From Paenibacillus sp. 37 (GTDB lineage: Bacteria > Bacillota > Bacilli > Paenibacillales > Paenibacillaceae): 64,000 bases of DNA. The first letter of the stretch is position 1; each line of letters begins with the position of its first letter. The position numbers were made by a program, and so were the translations under genes. The notes beneath the pieces are model-generated. The model was not told the origin of the DNA and searched no databases. It saw only the letters and a program-made list of their open reading frames with translations. Where the stretch lies: NCBI RefSeq assembly GCF_008386395.1, contig NZ_CP043761.1, positions 3,224,001-3,288,000 on the forward strand, written 5' to 3'. Shown piece after piece: positions 1-9,053 of the stretch.

Positions 1-294
1 ATGGCTACGATTGCGCTATTTAATGGGGTGGGGCAATGGAACGACTTCATGACAACCAAGTTGTACATTACCGATCAGTCACTGTATCCACTCCAGATGA
101 TGCTGTATGAGATTATCGTTCAGTCCCAGACCCAATCCATGCAAAATGTTGGGGGTTCGGCCGTGATTGAAACAACGACCAAAGGCGTACAGTTGGCCAC
201 CATTGTCATTACAACACTACCTATTGTACTGATCTATCCCATCGTTCAGAGATACTTTATCTCGGGAATGATGCTGGGTGCGGTCAAGGAATAG
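1..294 (+). CDS. Sugar ABC transporter permease, C-terminal part (YtcP/LplC-like)
   Basis: This is the last 97 residues of an inner-membrane permease that imports a carbohydrate with the lipoprotein encoded next. The piece reads LATIALFNGVGQWNDF-like sequence followed by a stretch on 'YPLQMMLYEI', a final membrane segment (ATIVITTLPIVLIYPIV) and the ending YFISGMMLGAVKE. These are hallmarks of the YtcP/LplC family, whose members are about 290-300 residues long. The ATG at base 1 is an internal methionine, so the gene is cut by the window edge. The binding-protein gene follows 37 bp downstream in the same direction, consistent with one operon. The substrate is unknown. Confidence 0.85.
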   Translation: MATIALFNGVGQWNDFMTTKLYITDQSLYPLQMMLYEIIVQSQTQSMQNVGGSAVIETTTKGVQLATIVITTLPIVLIYPIVQRYFISGMMLGAVKE

Positions 295-331
295 AAGAAA
301 CCAATACCCCAATATGAGGAGGAACAAAAAC

Positions 332-1975
332 ATGTTGAAGTTGAACAAAGCATCAGGAAAAAAGGGGATTAAATTGTTCGCGACATTGCTTGCAGCAGTG
401 ATGATGATAACGGGTTGTAGCGGTGGATCTGGAGGCTCCAGTGAAGGCAACTGGGTGTCCATTGAAGATCGTTATACGGTAGACCCGGAAAAGCCAGCTT
501 GGCAGTTGGATAAAAAAGAAGAAGCTACAGACCTGACGTGGTACGTCAATGCTGACTGGTGGAACACCGATTTTGGCAAGGACATTGTCACGAAGAAAAT
601 TAAAGAGGATCTGAACATCAATATTAAATTTATCACGGGTGATGATACCAAGTTAAACACCTTTTTCGCCGGCGGAGATATGCCTGACCTGCTAACCGTA
701 TTTGACTCCAATTCTCCAGTGGTACAAAAAGCCGCTACCTGGGCTATGCCGCTGAACGATCTGGCGGAGAAATATGATCCTTATTTCAATAAAGTTGCGG
801 CTGCCGATACATTGAACTGGTTCCAATTGGCGGATGGCAAAACCTATGGTTACCCGAACTATTCCAATACACAAGAGGATTATGATAGCGGTAACATTCC
901 TGCAAAAACGGCATTTATCATTCGTAAGGATGTGTACGAAGCTTTGGGTAGTCCGGTCATTGGAACGCCAGAAGAATTCCAGAGTGTGATGAAACGAATT
1001 AAGCAAGAGTTTCCTGCGCTGATTCCGTTTGGATTCAACTCCATTGGTGAAGGAACAGGTTCACTCGGGGATACATTGCAAGATTTCATCGGCGTCCCGC
1101 TGGAGACCGAATCGGGAGAATTCTACGATCGTAATCTGGATGAAGATTACCTCACGTGGTTGAAGACATTGAACACCGTGTACAGAGATGGCAATATCAG
1201 TGATGACAGTTTTGCTGATGATGGAACGGCTTTTGAGGAAAAAGTAAAGTCTGGTAAATACGCGACCATGCTGCTTGACGGTACACCTCAACAAGGAGGA
1301 AACCTGCAAATTTACATGAGTGCCAACCCGGGCAAAGAATATATTGCAATTGATGGTCCGCAGAGCACCAAAGACAATGCCCCGACATTGAATCAATCCG
1401 GGATAACCGGGTGGATGATCAATTACATCTCCAAGGATTGTAAAGATCCGGCCAAGGCCATTCAGATATTCACATACTTATTAAGTGAAGAAGGACAGAC
1501 ACTTATGAATTACGGGATCGAAGGGGAGACCTTCCAAACCAAAGCCGACGGTAGTGTAGAATTACTGCCAGCAGTGAAAGACATGCAACTGAATAACGCA
1601 GATCAATTCAAAAAGGATTATCGGATGGGTGAGTTTATGTTCTTCGGCCATGATCGTCACAAAGCACTCAGTGCAGATGCTTTTCCGGAAGCGATTAAAC
1701 AGATGCAGGAGTGGGGCAAAGGCAAGCTGAAACCACACTTCATTCTGGAGAATATTAGCCCAGATCAAGGTACACCTGAAGCTCGTGCGTTGTCAGCTAT
1801 CAATACGAAATGGAATACGACACTGGTCAGCATGGTGCGGTCCAAGGATGCTGCCTCTTATGACAATGCATTGGCTTCTTACAAGTCATTTTTAGGTGAG
1901 AACCGTTGGGAAGAGATTGTGAAGGTACGCAGTGAAAAGATGAAATTGAACAAAGACAAACTAGGCATTCAATAA
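332..1975 (+). CDS. Extracellular solute-binding lipoprotein of sugar ABC transporter
   Basis: Predicted membrane-anchored substrate-binding protein (547 aa) that hands a sugar to the adjacent permease. The N-terminus is a lipoprotein signal: basic residues, a hydrophobic stretch, then ITGC with the lipidated cysteine at residue 29, followed by a Ser/Gly linker. The body resembles family 1 solute-binding proteins of LplA type, for example a 'KKIKEDLNINIKF' early strand and 'YLLSEEGQTLMNYG' near the end. The start at 332 is chosen because AGGAGG lies at 317-322, 9 nt upstream; an in-frame ATG at 278 would overlap the permease. The gene sits between the permease and a GH30 hydrolase, so it may bind the oligosaccharide that enzyme releases or cuts. 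Confidence 0.88.
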   Translation: MLKLNKASGKKGIKLFATLLAAVMMITGCSGGSGGSSEGNWVSIEDRYTVDPEKPAWQLDKKEEATDLTWYVNADWWNTDFGKDIVTKKIKEDLNINIKFITGDDTKLNTFFAGGDMPDLLTVFDSNSPVVQKAATWAMPLNDLAEKYDPYFNKVAAADTLNWFQLADGKTYGYPNYSNTQEDYDSGNIPAKTAFIIRKDVYEALGSPVIGTPEEFQSVMKRIKQEFPALIPFGFNSIGEGTGSLGDTLQDFIGVPLETESGEFYDRNLDEDYLTWLKTLNTVYRDGNISDDSFADDGTAFEEKVKSGKYATMLLDGTPQQGGNLQIYMSANPGKEYIAIDGPQSTKDNAPTLNQSGITGWMINYISKDCKDPAKAIQIFTYLLSEEGQTLMNYGIEGETFQTKADGSVELLPAVKDMQLNNADQFKKDYRMGEFMFFGHDRHKALSADAFPEAIKQMQEWGKGKLKPHFILENISPDQGTPEARALSAINTKWNTTLVSMVRSKDAASYDNALASYKSFLGENRWEEIVKVRSEKMKLNKDKLGIQ

Positions 1976-2004
1976 TAGAAAAATGAAATATGAAGGAGAA
2001 TCTT

Positions 2005-3351
2005 ATGACTACATTCAAAATGTACAAATCAACAGGAGAAAATGAATGTTTTGTACCCATATCCTTGGATCAATTGCAACCTCCAGCACCTGATCTGGAG
2101 ACCGCGACTATTCTTCTGGATGATCAGCTAACGTATCAGGAGATGGATGGATTTGGTGCTTCTTTTACCGACTCTTCTGCCTATCTGATCAATCAAATCT
2201 TGAATGAGGAGCAACGGGAAGAGGTCATGTCCCGCTTGTTCCATCCGCAGGAAGGTATTGGACTCTCGGTCATTCGTAACCCGATGGGCGCTTCGGACTA
2301 TGCGAGAACGGTATACAGTTATAACGATATGCCAGAACAGCAGACAGATCCAGAATTAACCCAGTTCAGTATTATGCATGATGAAGAGGACGTTATTCCG
2401 TTAACGCAAAAGGCGTTGGCACTGAATCCTGAATTGAAACTGTTTGCTTCACCATGGAGTGCACCCGGCTGGATGAAAACGAGTGGATCGATGATTACCG
2501 GACAATTGAAAACGGAATGGTATCCCGTTTATGCTGAATATTTCGTGAAATACATTCAAGGGTATAGAGAGCATGGATTACCGATCCATGCCATCACACC
2601 ACAGAATGAGGCGCTTTATGAACCGGGGCATTATCCCGGTATGTTGATGCCAGCCGAAGTCCAAGCGGATTTTATCAAAAACCATCTCAAACCAGCCTTT
2701 GTTCGTAACGATATTCAAACCAAAATTCTCTGTTACGATCACAACTGGGACCAACCGGACTATCCCCTGACCGTACTTGAACAAGCGGGAGAGGAAGTGG
2801 ATGGTGTAGCTTGGCATTGGTACGGGGGCGATGCTTCTGCTCAAACGAAGGTTTATGAAGCCTTTGCAGGCAAAGAAGTACATTTCACCGAAGGCTCGGG
2901 TGGAGAGTGGATTCCGCCATTTGAGCAAGCCTTCTCGAATGTGATGCGAACAGGGATCCACATTCTTCGTAATTACAGCAAATCCTTTGTACTTTGGAAT
3001 ATGGCACTTGATGAGAACAACGGGCCAACCGTGCCGGGATTTGGCCGCAGTACGTGCCGTGGCATCGTGCAAGTGAATCAGCAAACCAAGGAGCTTACGT
3101 ATACACTCGATTATTATGCCTTGGCACATTTCAGTGCTGTGATCCGCCCGAAGGCTGTTCGGATCGAATCAACATCCAGTGATGATGGAATTTGTTCTGT
3201 GGCTTTCAAAAATGTAGACGGTTCCGTCGCACTAGTCCTCTTCAATGATGGAGATGGGACGGGTAACGTACAGGTTAAGCTGCGGGACGATACATTGATG
3301 AAGTTTCAGCTGGAAAGCAAGAGCGCCTTGTCCGTATTAATCAAAGGTTGA
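2005..3351 (+). CDS. Glycoside hydrolase family 30 (glucosylceramidase/beta-1,6-glucanase type)
   Basis: Retaining beta-glycosidase of 448 aa. The TIM-barrel acid/base is in ITPQNE (Glu about 202) and the nucleophile in HFTEG (Glu about 296), and the early motif QEMDGFGASFTDSS is typical of GH30. A beta-sandwich tail follows (ALAHFSAVIRPKAVRI onward). There is no signal peptide, so it probably acts in the cytoplasm on an imported oligosaccharide. The start at ATG 2005 is favoured because AAGGAG at 1993-1998 sits 6 nt upstream; an in-frame ATG at 1990 precedes that site. It lies 29 bp after the binding-protein gene and ends just before a bidirectional terminator, so it is probably the last gene of the ABC operon. 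The exact substrate (beta-1,6-glucan or other beta-glucoside) cannot be read from sequence. Confidence 0.88.
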   Translation: MTTFKMYKSTGENECFVPISLDQLQPPAPDLETATILLDDQLTYQEMDGFGASFTDSSAYLINQILNEEQREEVMSRLFHPQEGIGLSVIRNPMGASDYARTVYSYNDMPEQQTDPELTQFSIMHDEEDVIPLTQKALALNPELKLFASPWSAPGWMKTSGSMITGQLKTEWYPVYAEYFVKYIQGYREHGLPIHAITPQNEALYEPGHYPGMLMPAEVQADFIKNHLKPAFVRNDIQTKILCYDHNWDQPDYPLTVLEQAGEEVDGVAWHWYGGDASAQTKVYEAFAGKEVHFTEGSGGEWIPPFEQAFSNVMRTGIHILRNYSKSFVLWNMALDENNGPTVPGFGRSTCRGIVQVNQQTKELTYTLDYYALAHFSAVIRPKAVRIESTSSDDGICSVAFKNVDGSVALVLFNDGDGTGNVQVKLRDDTLMKFQLESKSALSVLIKG

Positions 3352-3392
3352 TAAATGAATGAAGTTATAAATAGGTTTCATCAGAAACGAAA

Positions 3393-3439
3393 GCAAAAGA
3401 AGCGACGTCCGGAGAATACACGGACATCGCTTCTTTTGC
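3393..3439. terminator. Bidirectional terminator
   Basis: A 19-bp inverted repeat (GCAAAAGAAGCGA arm, 3393-3411 with 3421-3439, one mismatch) has A-rich and T-rich ends on both strands. It separates the GH30 gene from the convergent small repeat protein gene. Confidence 0.85.
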
Positions 3440-3464
3440 TGACATTACCTGTGGATGGATCACC

Positions 3465-3872
3465 TTATAAAGGTTGAATGGCAAGATTGGGCGTTCCACT
3501 ACTCTCATCAACGAACAGAATATATTGATTGCCAGCGGTCCCCGTTAAGACCAGACCGGGTTGACCTGCAACACCAGGATTGTAATACCTGAGCTGCTGT
3601 ACAATCGGCAGAGCTACTGGAAGCACTGGTTGATTAAGTGCCATTAATTGTGTAGTAGCCTTGACGCTGTCTCCAGCTTCAATAACACCGCCTACACCCA
3701 GATTATTAACGATAGAGGAGCTGGCATTGATTTGGAGGCTGCCTGCTACGGTCTGGCTACCATTGACTTGTAGATCAACGCCAATGGTTTCATTACCATT
3801 GACTTGCAGATCCTGGTTAATGGTCTGATTACCGGTGACAAGGATACTATCAAATGTTGGCAATGACATCAT
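3465..3872 (-). CDS. Small repeat protein of unknown function, possible spore-surface protein
   Basis: 135-residue protein with no signal peptide or membrane segment. Residues about 14-60 hold three to four imperfect repeats of the type LQVNG-x-x-T-I-x-x-D (for example DLQVNGNETIG, DLQVNGSQTVAG, SLQINASSSIV), rich in Asn, Gln, Gly and Val, which suggests a short beta-helix or fibre-like fold. The C-terminal part ends in a Gly-rich GLVLTGTAGNQYILFVDE segment. The start is unclear: AGGAG (3877-3873) directly abuts the first ATG, leaves 3 nt to the second ATG and 9 nt to a TTG at 3863. It is divergent from a CgeB-like gene, and with the nearby collagen-like gene this hints at a structural role on the spore, which is inference only. 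Confidence 0.65.
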   Translation of the reverse strand: MMSLPTFDSILVTGNQTINQDLQVNGNETIGVDLQVNGSQTVAGSLQINASSSIVNNLGVGGVIEAGDSVKATTQLMALNQPVLPVALPIVQQLRYYNPGVAGQPGLVLTGTAGNQYILFVDESSGTPNLAIQPL

Positions 3873-3976
3873 CTCCTATATAGTATTCTTATATTCTATG
3901 AGGACAAGATTTGAACCGACACGGGTGACCACACATTGTATATCTGGGATAAAGCCCCTTTTGGAATGAAGAGGGA

Positions 3977-5173
3977 GTGAAGTGGGCAACAGAAGAAACC
4001 ATGCCACTATGTCGTGCATATTGTAGGCAGAGAATGTTTTCGTATGGAACGGGAGGGTTTGCTATCCAAAAGAAGTCAAAAATGCAGGTTAAGTCCACGA
4101 AAAAGAAACGTTCAGTTCATGATGCGAACCGGTTATTCCTGAAACAGATGAATGTGGTTCTGAACAGGAAACTCAAATCCATGCGTAAACATATGGAAGT
4201 ACAGCAATTAGAACTGAATCAGCAATGGCTGAAGATGATAAAGGTGGGAAGCATACCTACCCGTGAAGTGCCAAAAGTGATCTATAAGGAGTTAAATGTG
4301 CTTCTTATTAATCCTTGTAATGACCGGGAAATGTCATCACATTGTGTACTCATTGAACAGAGTTTGAAACATCTCGTGAGAAATGTGAATGAGATTAAAT
4401 ATATCGAATCCGTGTCAGCCTGTTTATCTTCTTATGATGTTGACCTGATTATGGTCATCGGAAGCGAAGAAAACTTGCCGGATGAGAATATCACAGCATT
4501 AAGGACATCAACCATGAAGAAGGCAATCTGGTTGTCTGCCGATCAACATGTGATTCAAAGCGAAACTATTCTACCGATTTTTGATCACGTGTTTACACAA
4601 CATTCGACGCAAATAAGCGATGTTCAGCATCATATGGGAAGCACTGGTAGTCATGAACTTTTAATGCCGCCTGATCCACATATATTCTGTCCTCAAGCTG
4701 TTCCTCCGGAGTACGAATCGGATGTTTATATCATCGGGGATGCAGAACCTGATGGCATCGTCACCGCTATTGCCAAATCGGGTCTTTTGAATAACAAAAT
4801 AGTTCGGGTGGATGGGAAGGGTTGGGCACAGCTTGGAGATTTCTATCCCGTTCGCAGACATGAAGCTCGCCAGATTTTATTTAACGGAAGCAAACTGGTT
4901 ATTCATAGTGGCGAATCAATCAAAAACGTGATGGAAATTGCCGCATGTGGGACGTTTCAGCTCATAGGACCATCTGTGAATCAGAGCAACGGGATAGATC
5001 TTAGTAACTTTCAACAATACAACTCTTGTGAAGAACTCACTCAGAAGTTTGAACATTACTGGCAGAGTGTTGATGCAAGGAGACTGGCCGCTAGCCATGC
5101 TCTGGCATACATGAAATATAATCAATCCCATCTGCAAAAAACATTGCGACTGCTGGATATCATATTCACATAA
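3977..5173 (+). CDS. CgeB-like glycosyltransferase family protein
   Basis: 398-residue protein resembling the CgeB/DUF3880 group of spore-maturation glycosyltransferases. Features typical of that group are: 'DLIMVIGSE' and 'KAIWLSADQH' in the N-terminal Rossmann half, 'FDHVFTQHSTQ', the hinge 'LMPPDPHIFCPQ', then 'SDVYIIGDAEPDGI', 'ARQILFNGSKLVIH' and 'NVMEIAACGTFQLIG' in the C-terminal half. The first ~90 residues are basic and probably coil. The start is uncertain: GTG 3977 has GAGGGA only a few bases upstream, and ATG 4001 or ATG 4081 are alternatives. It is followed 59 bp later by a WbsX-type gene, so both may build a glycan on a spore-surface protein. CgeB function is known only broadly, and the sugar is unknown. 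Confidence 0.7.
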   Translation: MKWATEETMPLCRAYCRQRMFSYGTGGFAIQKKSKMQVKSTKKKRSVHDANRLFLKQMNVVLNRKLKSMRKHMEVQQLELNQQWLKMIKVGSIPTREVPKVIYKELNVLLINPCNDREMSSHCVLIEQSLKHLVRNVNEIKYIESVSACLSSYDVDLIMVIGSEENLPDENITALRTSTMKKAIWLSADQHVIQSETILPIFDHVFTQHSTQISDVQHHMGSTGSHELLMPPDPHIFCPQAVPPEYESDVYIIGDAEPDGIVTAIAKSGLLNNKIVRVDGKGWAQLGDFYPVRRHEARQILFNGSKLVIHSGESIKNVMEIAACGTFQLIGPSVNQSNGIDLSNFQQYNSCEELTQKFEHYWQSVDARRLAASHALAYMKYNQSHLQKTLRLLDIIFT

Positions 5174-5232
5174 ACCATCAAGAATCACACGAGTTTAGGC
5201 TGCATCATGTTCCTGCATTGGAGGAGTTCTGT

Positions 5233-6318
5233 TTGAAAGTAATTGCTCTGCATCTACCCCAATTTCACCGGATTGAGGAGAATGACCGATGGTGGGGGAA
5301 TGGTTTTACTGAATGGACCAATGTAAAAAAAGCCACTCCCTTATATTCGGGTCATCATCAGCCTAAGCAGCCGTTTCAGGGGAAATATTATGATCTTTCC
5401 GATCCAGATGTACGAAAGTGGCAAGCGGAAACGGCTAAACAGCATGGCATTTATGGATTTTGTTATTATCATTATTGGTTCAAAGGCAAGCGTTTGTTGG
5501 AAAAACCAGTGAATGAAATTTTGGATCGTGGGGAGCCTGATTTTCCCTTTTGTTTGTCTTGGGCCAATGAGACATGGACAAGAAAATGGGATGGGCAAGA
5601 ATCCGATATTCTCATGGCCCAGAACTATGGGGATCGAGATGATTGGGAAGAACATTTTAATGATTTGGTTAAGGTATTTAAGGACAAACGATATATTCGA
5701 GTGGAAGGTAAGCCATTATTTCTGATCTATCGACCAGCCAGCATTCCCCAATGTGAGGAAATGATTCAGTTTTGGCGTGAATTGGCTTTGAAGCATGGCC
5801 TGAAAGGGATTCATTTTGTGCAGACCATTGGTGGATTCCCTACATTTAATTGTCAGATCTTTGAAGCGAGTATGGAATTTGAACCGCATTATACGTTTGC
5901 ACATGGACATATGAATGGAATCTGGATCGAAATGAACATCAAGGGACAGCAGCATATTGCTGTGAATTACGACAAGGTATGGTCCTCCATTCTCGAACGA
6001 ACACCACACCGTAACGGAGAAATCGTCTATCCAGGTGCTTTTGTGAATTGGGATAATACACCGCGGAGAGGCGTTGACGGACAGAGTACGCTCGGGTCCA
6101 CACCAGAGAAGTTTGGGCTGTATCTATCCAGACAGATGGAACGAGCGAGGACGCTGTACAAAAGTGAATATCTTTTTATTAACGCCTGGAATGAATGGGC
6201 GGAAGGGGCATATCTTGAGCCGGATCAAAACTATGGTTATGCTTATTTGAGAGAACTCAAGAAGGTAACTCAGCATGAATCGAACAGAAACAAGTCAATA
6301 GGAGGGAGTTCCGAATGA
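5233..6318 (+). CDS. WbsX/GH99-like family glycan-processing protein
   Basis: 361-residue protein of the WbsX (glycosyltransferase WbsX/GH99-like TIM barrel) family. It shows nearly the whole family signature: HLPQFHRIEENDRWWG, GFTEWTNV, the GHHQPKQP stretch, YDLSDP, YGFCYYHYWF, SWANETWTRKWDG, and the end FINAWNEWAEGAYLEPD. Members occur in O-antigen and rhamnan clusters and in spore-coat clusters, and are thought to act on mannose-like glycans. The start TTG 5233 is preferred because GGAGGAG (5220-5226) is 6 nt upstream; an in-frame TTG at 5218 overlaps that site. It is co-directional with the CgeB-like gene. Its stop codon lies inside the loop of a hairpin. Confidence 0.85.
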   Translation: MKVIALHLPQFHRIEENDRWWGNGFTEWTNVKKATPLYSGHHQPKQPFQGKYYDLSDPDVRKWQAETAKQHGIYGFCYYHYWFKGKRLLEKPVNEILDRGEPDFPFCLSWANETWTRKWDGQESDILMAQNYGDRDDWEEHFNDLVKVFKDKRYIRVEGKPLFLIYRPASIPQCEEMIQFWRELALKHGLKGIHFVQTIGGFPTFNCQIFEASMEFEPHYTFAHGHMNGIWIEMNIKGQQHIAVNYDKVWSSILERTPHRNGEIVYPGAFVNWDNTPRRGVDGQSTLGSTPEKFGLYLSRQMERARTLYKSEYLFINAWNEWAEGAYLEPDQNYGYAYLRELKKVTQHESNRNKSIGGSSE

Positions 6319-6330
6319 GGGAACTCTCTC
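6302..6330. terminator. Stem-loop at the convergent WbsX/AraC gene ends
   Basis: An 11-bp stem (6302-6312 with 6320-6330, one G-T wobble) encloses the WbsX stop codon in its 7-nt loop. The T-run that follows is poor, so termination efficiency is uncertain. Confidence 0.5.
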
Positions 6331-6344
6331 TGCTTTGTGCTTAT

Positions 6345-7190
6345 TTATAGACCACGTTTCGTTGTAAGTACCTTTTTTTGTTTGCGGTATTCCGTTGGAG
6401 TTAGCCCTGTATGCTTTTTGAACTGTCTGGAGAAATAATACAAATCACTGAAACCGAGATGCTCGGCGATGGCAGTTATTGTGTTCGGGGTGCAGGCCAG
6501 CAGTTCCTTGGCCTTATCGATTTTTTTGCCAGTAATATAGAGGATCGGAGGAACTCCGATCTGCTGCTTGAAGAATCGAATGAAATAATTTGGATGCATG
6601 TAGGCGATCTGGGCCAGTTCCTGAACCGAAATATTCTCTTCGATGTTGGAATCAATGTAAGCCAGAATGGTAGACAGTTTCTCCATGACAGGAACGTTAA
6701 TAAAAGAGATTTGATCCAGATCCAGATTCATTAAATAGTGGGACAGTAACTCGGTCAGTTTGCTCTTGGCCATCATATGGGCATAGACTTCATCGGATTT
6801 TGCATATGTAAGGATGCTGCTGAAGATTGCTTGAATCAACTCAGGTTGATCTATCGTACAGATGTGTGGAAATTTCAGAATTTGGAACAAATTGATTCCA
6901 CCAACCTTTGCGCTAAAGTGACACCAATATTTGAGAAAAGGACTTTCATTAATGGCAGAGTAAGACTGTTTGATCCCCTCTGGCATTAAAATAAGCTGAT
7001 TAGGCGCAGGATAATACTCCTCATCCCCAATTTTGAGCCAACCTTCACCTTCGCATATGAAATAAAACTTGCTGTAATCGGGCGTGTAATCCAGATCCCT
7101 CCAATCCGTATCGCACCGATTGTAGTTGACCATGAATAATTCGACTTGGAGATTGGACAGGTAGTTCGTAAGCAAAGTTTGGTGATTCAT
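6345..7190 (-). CDS. AraC family transcriptional regulator
   Basis: 281-residue regulator. The N-terminal half is a cupin-like sensor (FYFICEGEGWLKIGDEEYYP, then LILMPEG). The C-terminal ~100 residues hold the two AraC helix-turn-helix units, with ISVQELAQIAYMHPNYFIRFF in the first and AIAEHLGFSDLYYFSRQFKK in the second. Start ATG 7190 is preferred because TGGAG lies 9 nt upstream; ATG 7205 is also in frame but has no site. It is divergent from the GH29 fucosidase gene across 122 bp that carries an inverted TTATTGTC/GACAATAA pair, so it probably controls the fucosidase in response to a sugar. Confidence 0.9.
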   Translation of the reverse strand: MNHQTLLTNYLSNLQVELFMVNYNRCDTDWRDLDYTPDYSKFYFICEGEGWLKIGDEEYYPAPNQLILMPEGIKQSYSAINESPFLKYWCHFSAKVGGINLFQILKFPHICTIDQPELIQAIFSSILTYAKSDEVYAHMMAKSKLTELLSHYLMNLDLDQISFINVPVMEKLSTILAYIDSNIEENISVQELAQIAYMHPNYFIRFFKQQIGVPPILYITGKKIDKAKELLACTPNTITAIAEHLGFSDLYYFSRQFKKHTGLTPTEYRKQKKVLTTKRGL

Positions 7191-7214
7191 ACTTTTCATC
7201 TCCATACAAGGTTA

Positions 7215-7291
7215 TTATTGTCCATCTAAAAGTTAGTGTTCTGCATGTCTATCCTTCAGCCGTAGCACTACAATACAACTACAGACAATAA
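7215..7291. promoter_or_regulatory. Inverted half-sites between AraC gene and fucosidase gene
   Basis: The divergent intergenic region contains TTATTGTC at 7215-7222 and its exact reverse complement GACAATAA at 7284-7291. This placement suits AraC-type binding for control of both genes, but no footprint-like spacing proves it. Confidence 0.35.
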
Positions 7292-7312
7292 CAGAAGGGA
7301 TGAGAACATCTC

Positions 7313-8770
7313 ATGGACAAAAACGAATATTTGCAACAGATTGAAGCAACGATTGAGAGCGGTAAATTCAAGGACAACTGGAGTTCGCTTAGCACCTTCC
7401 AAGTACCCGAATGGTACCCAAAAGCGAAATTCGGCATATTCATTCACTGGGGGCTATATTCCGTACCGGCCTATGATAGCGAATGGTATTCGCGAAATAT
7501 GTACATACAAGGTACCAAAGCTTATGAACATCACCTTGAGGTGTATGGACCTCATAAGGACTTTGGATATAAAGACTTCATTCCGATGTTTCGTGCAGAG
7601 AAGTTCGATGCAGACGAATGGGCAACGTTATTCAAACAGGCTGGAGCCAGATATGTTATGCCTGTGGCTGAGCACCATGATGGTTTTCAGATGTACAAGA
7701 GCTCTATCTCTCACTATAACACATATGAAATGGGCCCCAAACGGGATCTTCTGGGTGAGATGAAGGCTGCATACGAGAAGCAGGGGCTCACATTATGCGT
7801 TTCGTCTCACCGCGCCGAGCACTGGTTCTTCATGTCTCACGGCAAGGAGTTTGATTCAGATATTAAGGAACCCCTTGAGCGTGGGGATTTCTATTGGCCA
7901 GCCATGCCTGAGCCGGATCATCATGATCTGTATGGTTCGCCTCCAACCGAGGAGTATCTGGAAGACTGGTTGATTCGCTGCTGCGAACTGGTGGATCAAT
8001 ATCAACCGAAGGTCTTCTATTTCGATTGGTGGATTCAAACGGTTGCGTTCAAACCCTATCTTAAGAAATTCGCAGCCTATTATTATAACAAAGGCGACGA
8101 ATGGGGCGTTCCTGTAGCTATCAATTATAAACATGAGGCCTACATGTTTGGAAGTGCCGTTCCTGATGTGGAGCGGGGACAATTCGCTGAGCTCAAGCCC
8201 TATTTTTGGCAAACGGATACGGCTGTCGCTAAAAACTCATGGTGTTATACGGAAAATAATAACTATAAAACGGCTGAGGAGATCATTCGGGATCTCGTCG
8301 ATATTGTAAGCAAAAACGGAAATTTGCTGCTGAACATTGGACCTAAAGCAGACGGCAGTATACCGGATGAAGATCGCGACATTTTGCTCAGCATCGGCAA
8401 GTGGCTGGAAGTGAATGGGGAAGCGATCTATGACACGTCATTCTGGCGTACGTTTGGCGAGGGTCCGACAGAGGTGAAGGAAGGGCAATTCACGGATGGG
8501 GATACGAAGATATTTACGAGTGAAGATATACGGTTTACGTTAAAAGAAAGCAGCCTGTATGCCACGGTTCTTGCCTATCCAGATAACGGGGTGGTACAGA
8601 TTAAATCCCTGAAGGAAAATTCTCACCATTTTCAAGGGGTCATTCAAGATATTCAAGTACTTGGCTATGAAGAACAGCCGCAATGGGAGAGAACAGCGGA
8701 CGCGCTGACGATCACAACGACAACTGTGAAAAGTAATGCGCCTATTGTTTTCAAAATTAAATTGGACTAA
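7313..8770 (+). CDS. Alpha-L-fucosidase, GH29
   Basis: 485-residue retaining alpha-L-fucosidase that removes terminal fucose from glycans. The GH29 signatures are visible: WYPKAKFGIFIHWGLYSVPA near the start, YVMPVAEHHDGFQMY, the nucleophile region VFYFDWW (Asp about 238), and NGNLLLNIGPKADGSIPDE. No signal peptide is seen, so the enzyme is predicted to be intracellular. An AAGGGA (7295-7300) precedes the ATG by 12 nt, a rather long distance. It is a single-gene unit closed by a terminator. With GH125 and GH38 further along, it fits breakdown of host or plant N-glycans. The linkage preference is not evident. Confidence 0.93.
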   Translation: MDKNEYLQQIEATIESGKFKDNWSSLSTFQVPEWYPKAKFGIFIHWGLYSVPAYDSEWYSRNMYIQGTKAYEHHLEVYGPHKDFGYKDFIPMFRAEKFDADEWATLFKQAGARYVMPVAEHHDGFQMYKSSISHYNTYEMGPKRDLLGEMKAAYEKQGLTLCVSSHRAEHWFFMSHGKEFDSDIKEPLERGDFYWPAMPEPDHHDLYGSPPTEEYLEDWLIRCCELVDQYQPKVFYFDWWIQTVAFKPYLKKFAAYYYNKGDEWGVPVAINYKHEAYMFGSAVPDVERGQFAELKPYFWQTDTAVAKNSWCYTENNNYKTAEEIIRDLVDIVSKNGNLLLNIGPKADGSIPDEDRDILLSIGKWLEVNGEAIYDTSFWRTFGEGPTEVKEGQFTDGDTKIFTSEDIRFTLKESSLYATVLAYPDNGVVQIKSLKENSHHFQGVIQDIQVLGYEEQPQWERTADALTITTTTVKSNAPIVFKIKLD

Positions 8771-8802
8771 TCAACAAAGATAAATTAAATACTGTAAATA
8801 TA

Positions 8803-8849
8803 AAAAGGGCGCATCCAGGAGTATTGTACTCATCGGATAGCGCTCTTTT
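8803..8849 (+). terminator. Terminator after fucosidase gene
   Basis: Stem AAAAGGGCGC-ATCC / GGATAGCGCTCTTTT (one bulge and one wobble) with a smaller hairpin in the loop, ending in a T-run. Confidence 0.75.
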
Positions 8850-9053
8850 GGTTTGCCTATACATAGGGCTGACTTCCATGCAAAATCCTCTCCATGATAA
8901 TGGAGGCTGCTCTGAGCTGAAAACGGTAATTCGGAGATTTACTTATATAATAATCACGAAATTCTTTCTTGCTAATATACTGATATCATCAAACCAGTGA
9001 TGTTCGCCTATTATGGAATGATTGAGACTCACTAAGGAGGATCTGCAAAAAAG

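Noticed and set aside
3900..3935. tRNA-like string (GATTTGAACCGACACGGGTGACC) on the - strand
   Set aside because: It recalls a T-arm but no acceptor, anticodon or D-arm pairing can be found around it.
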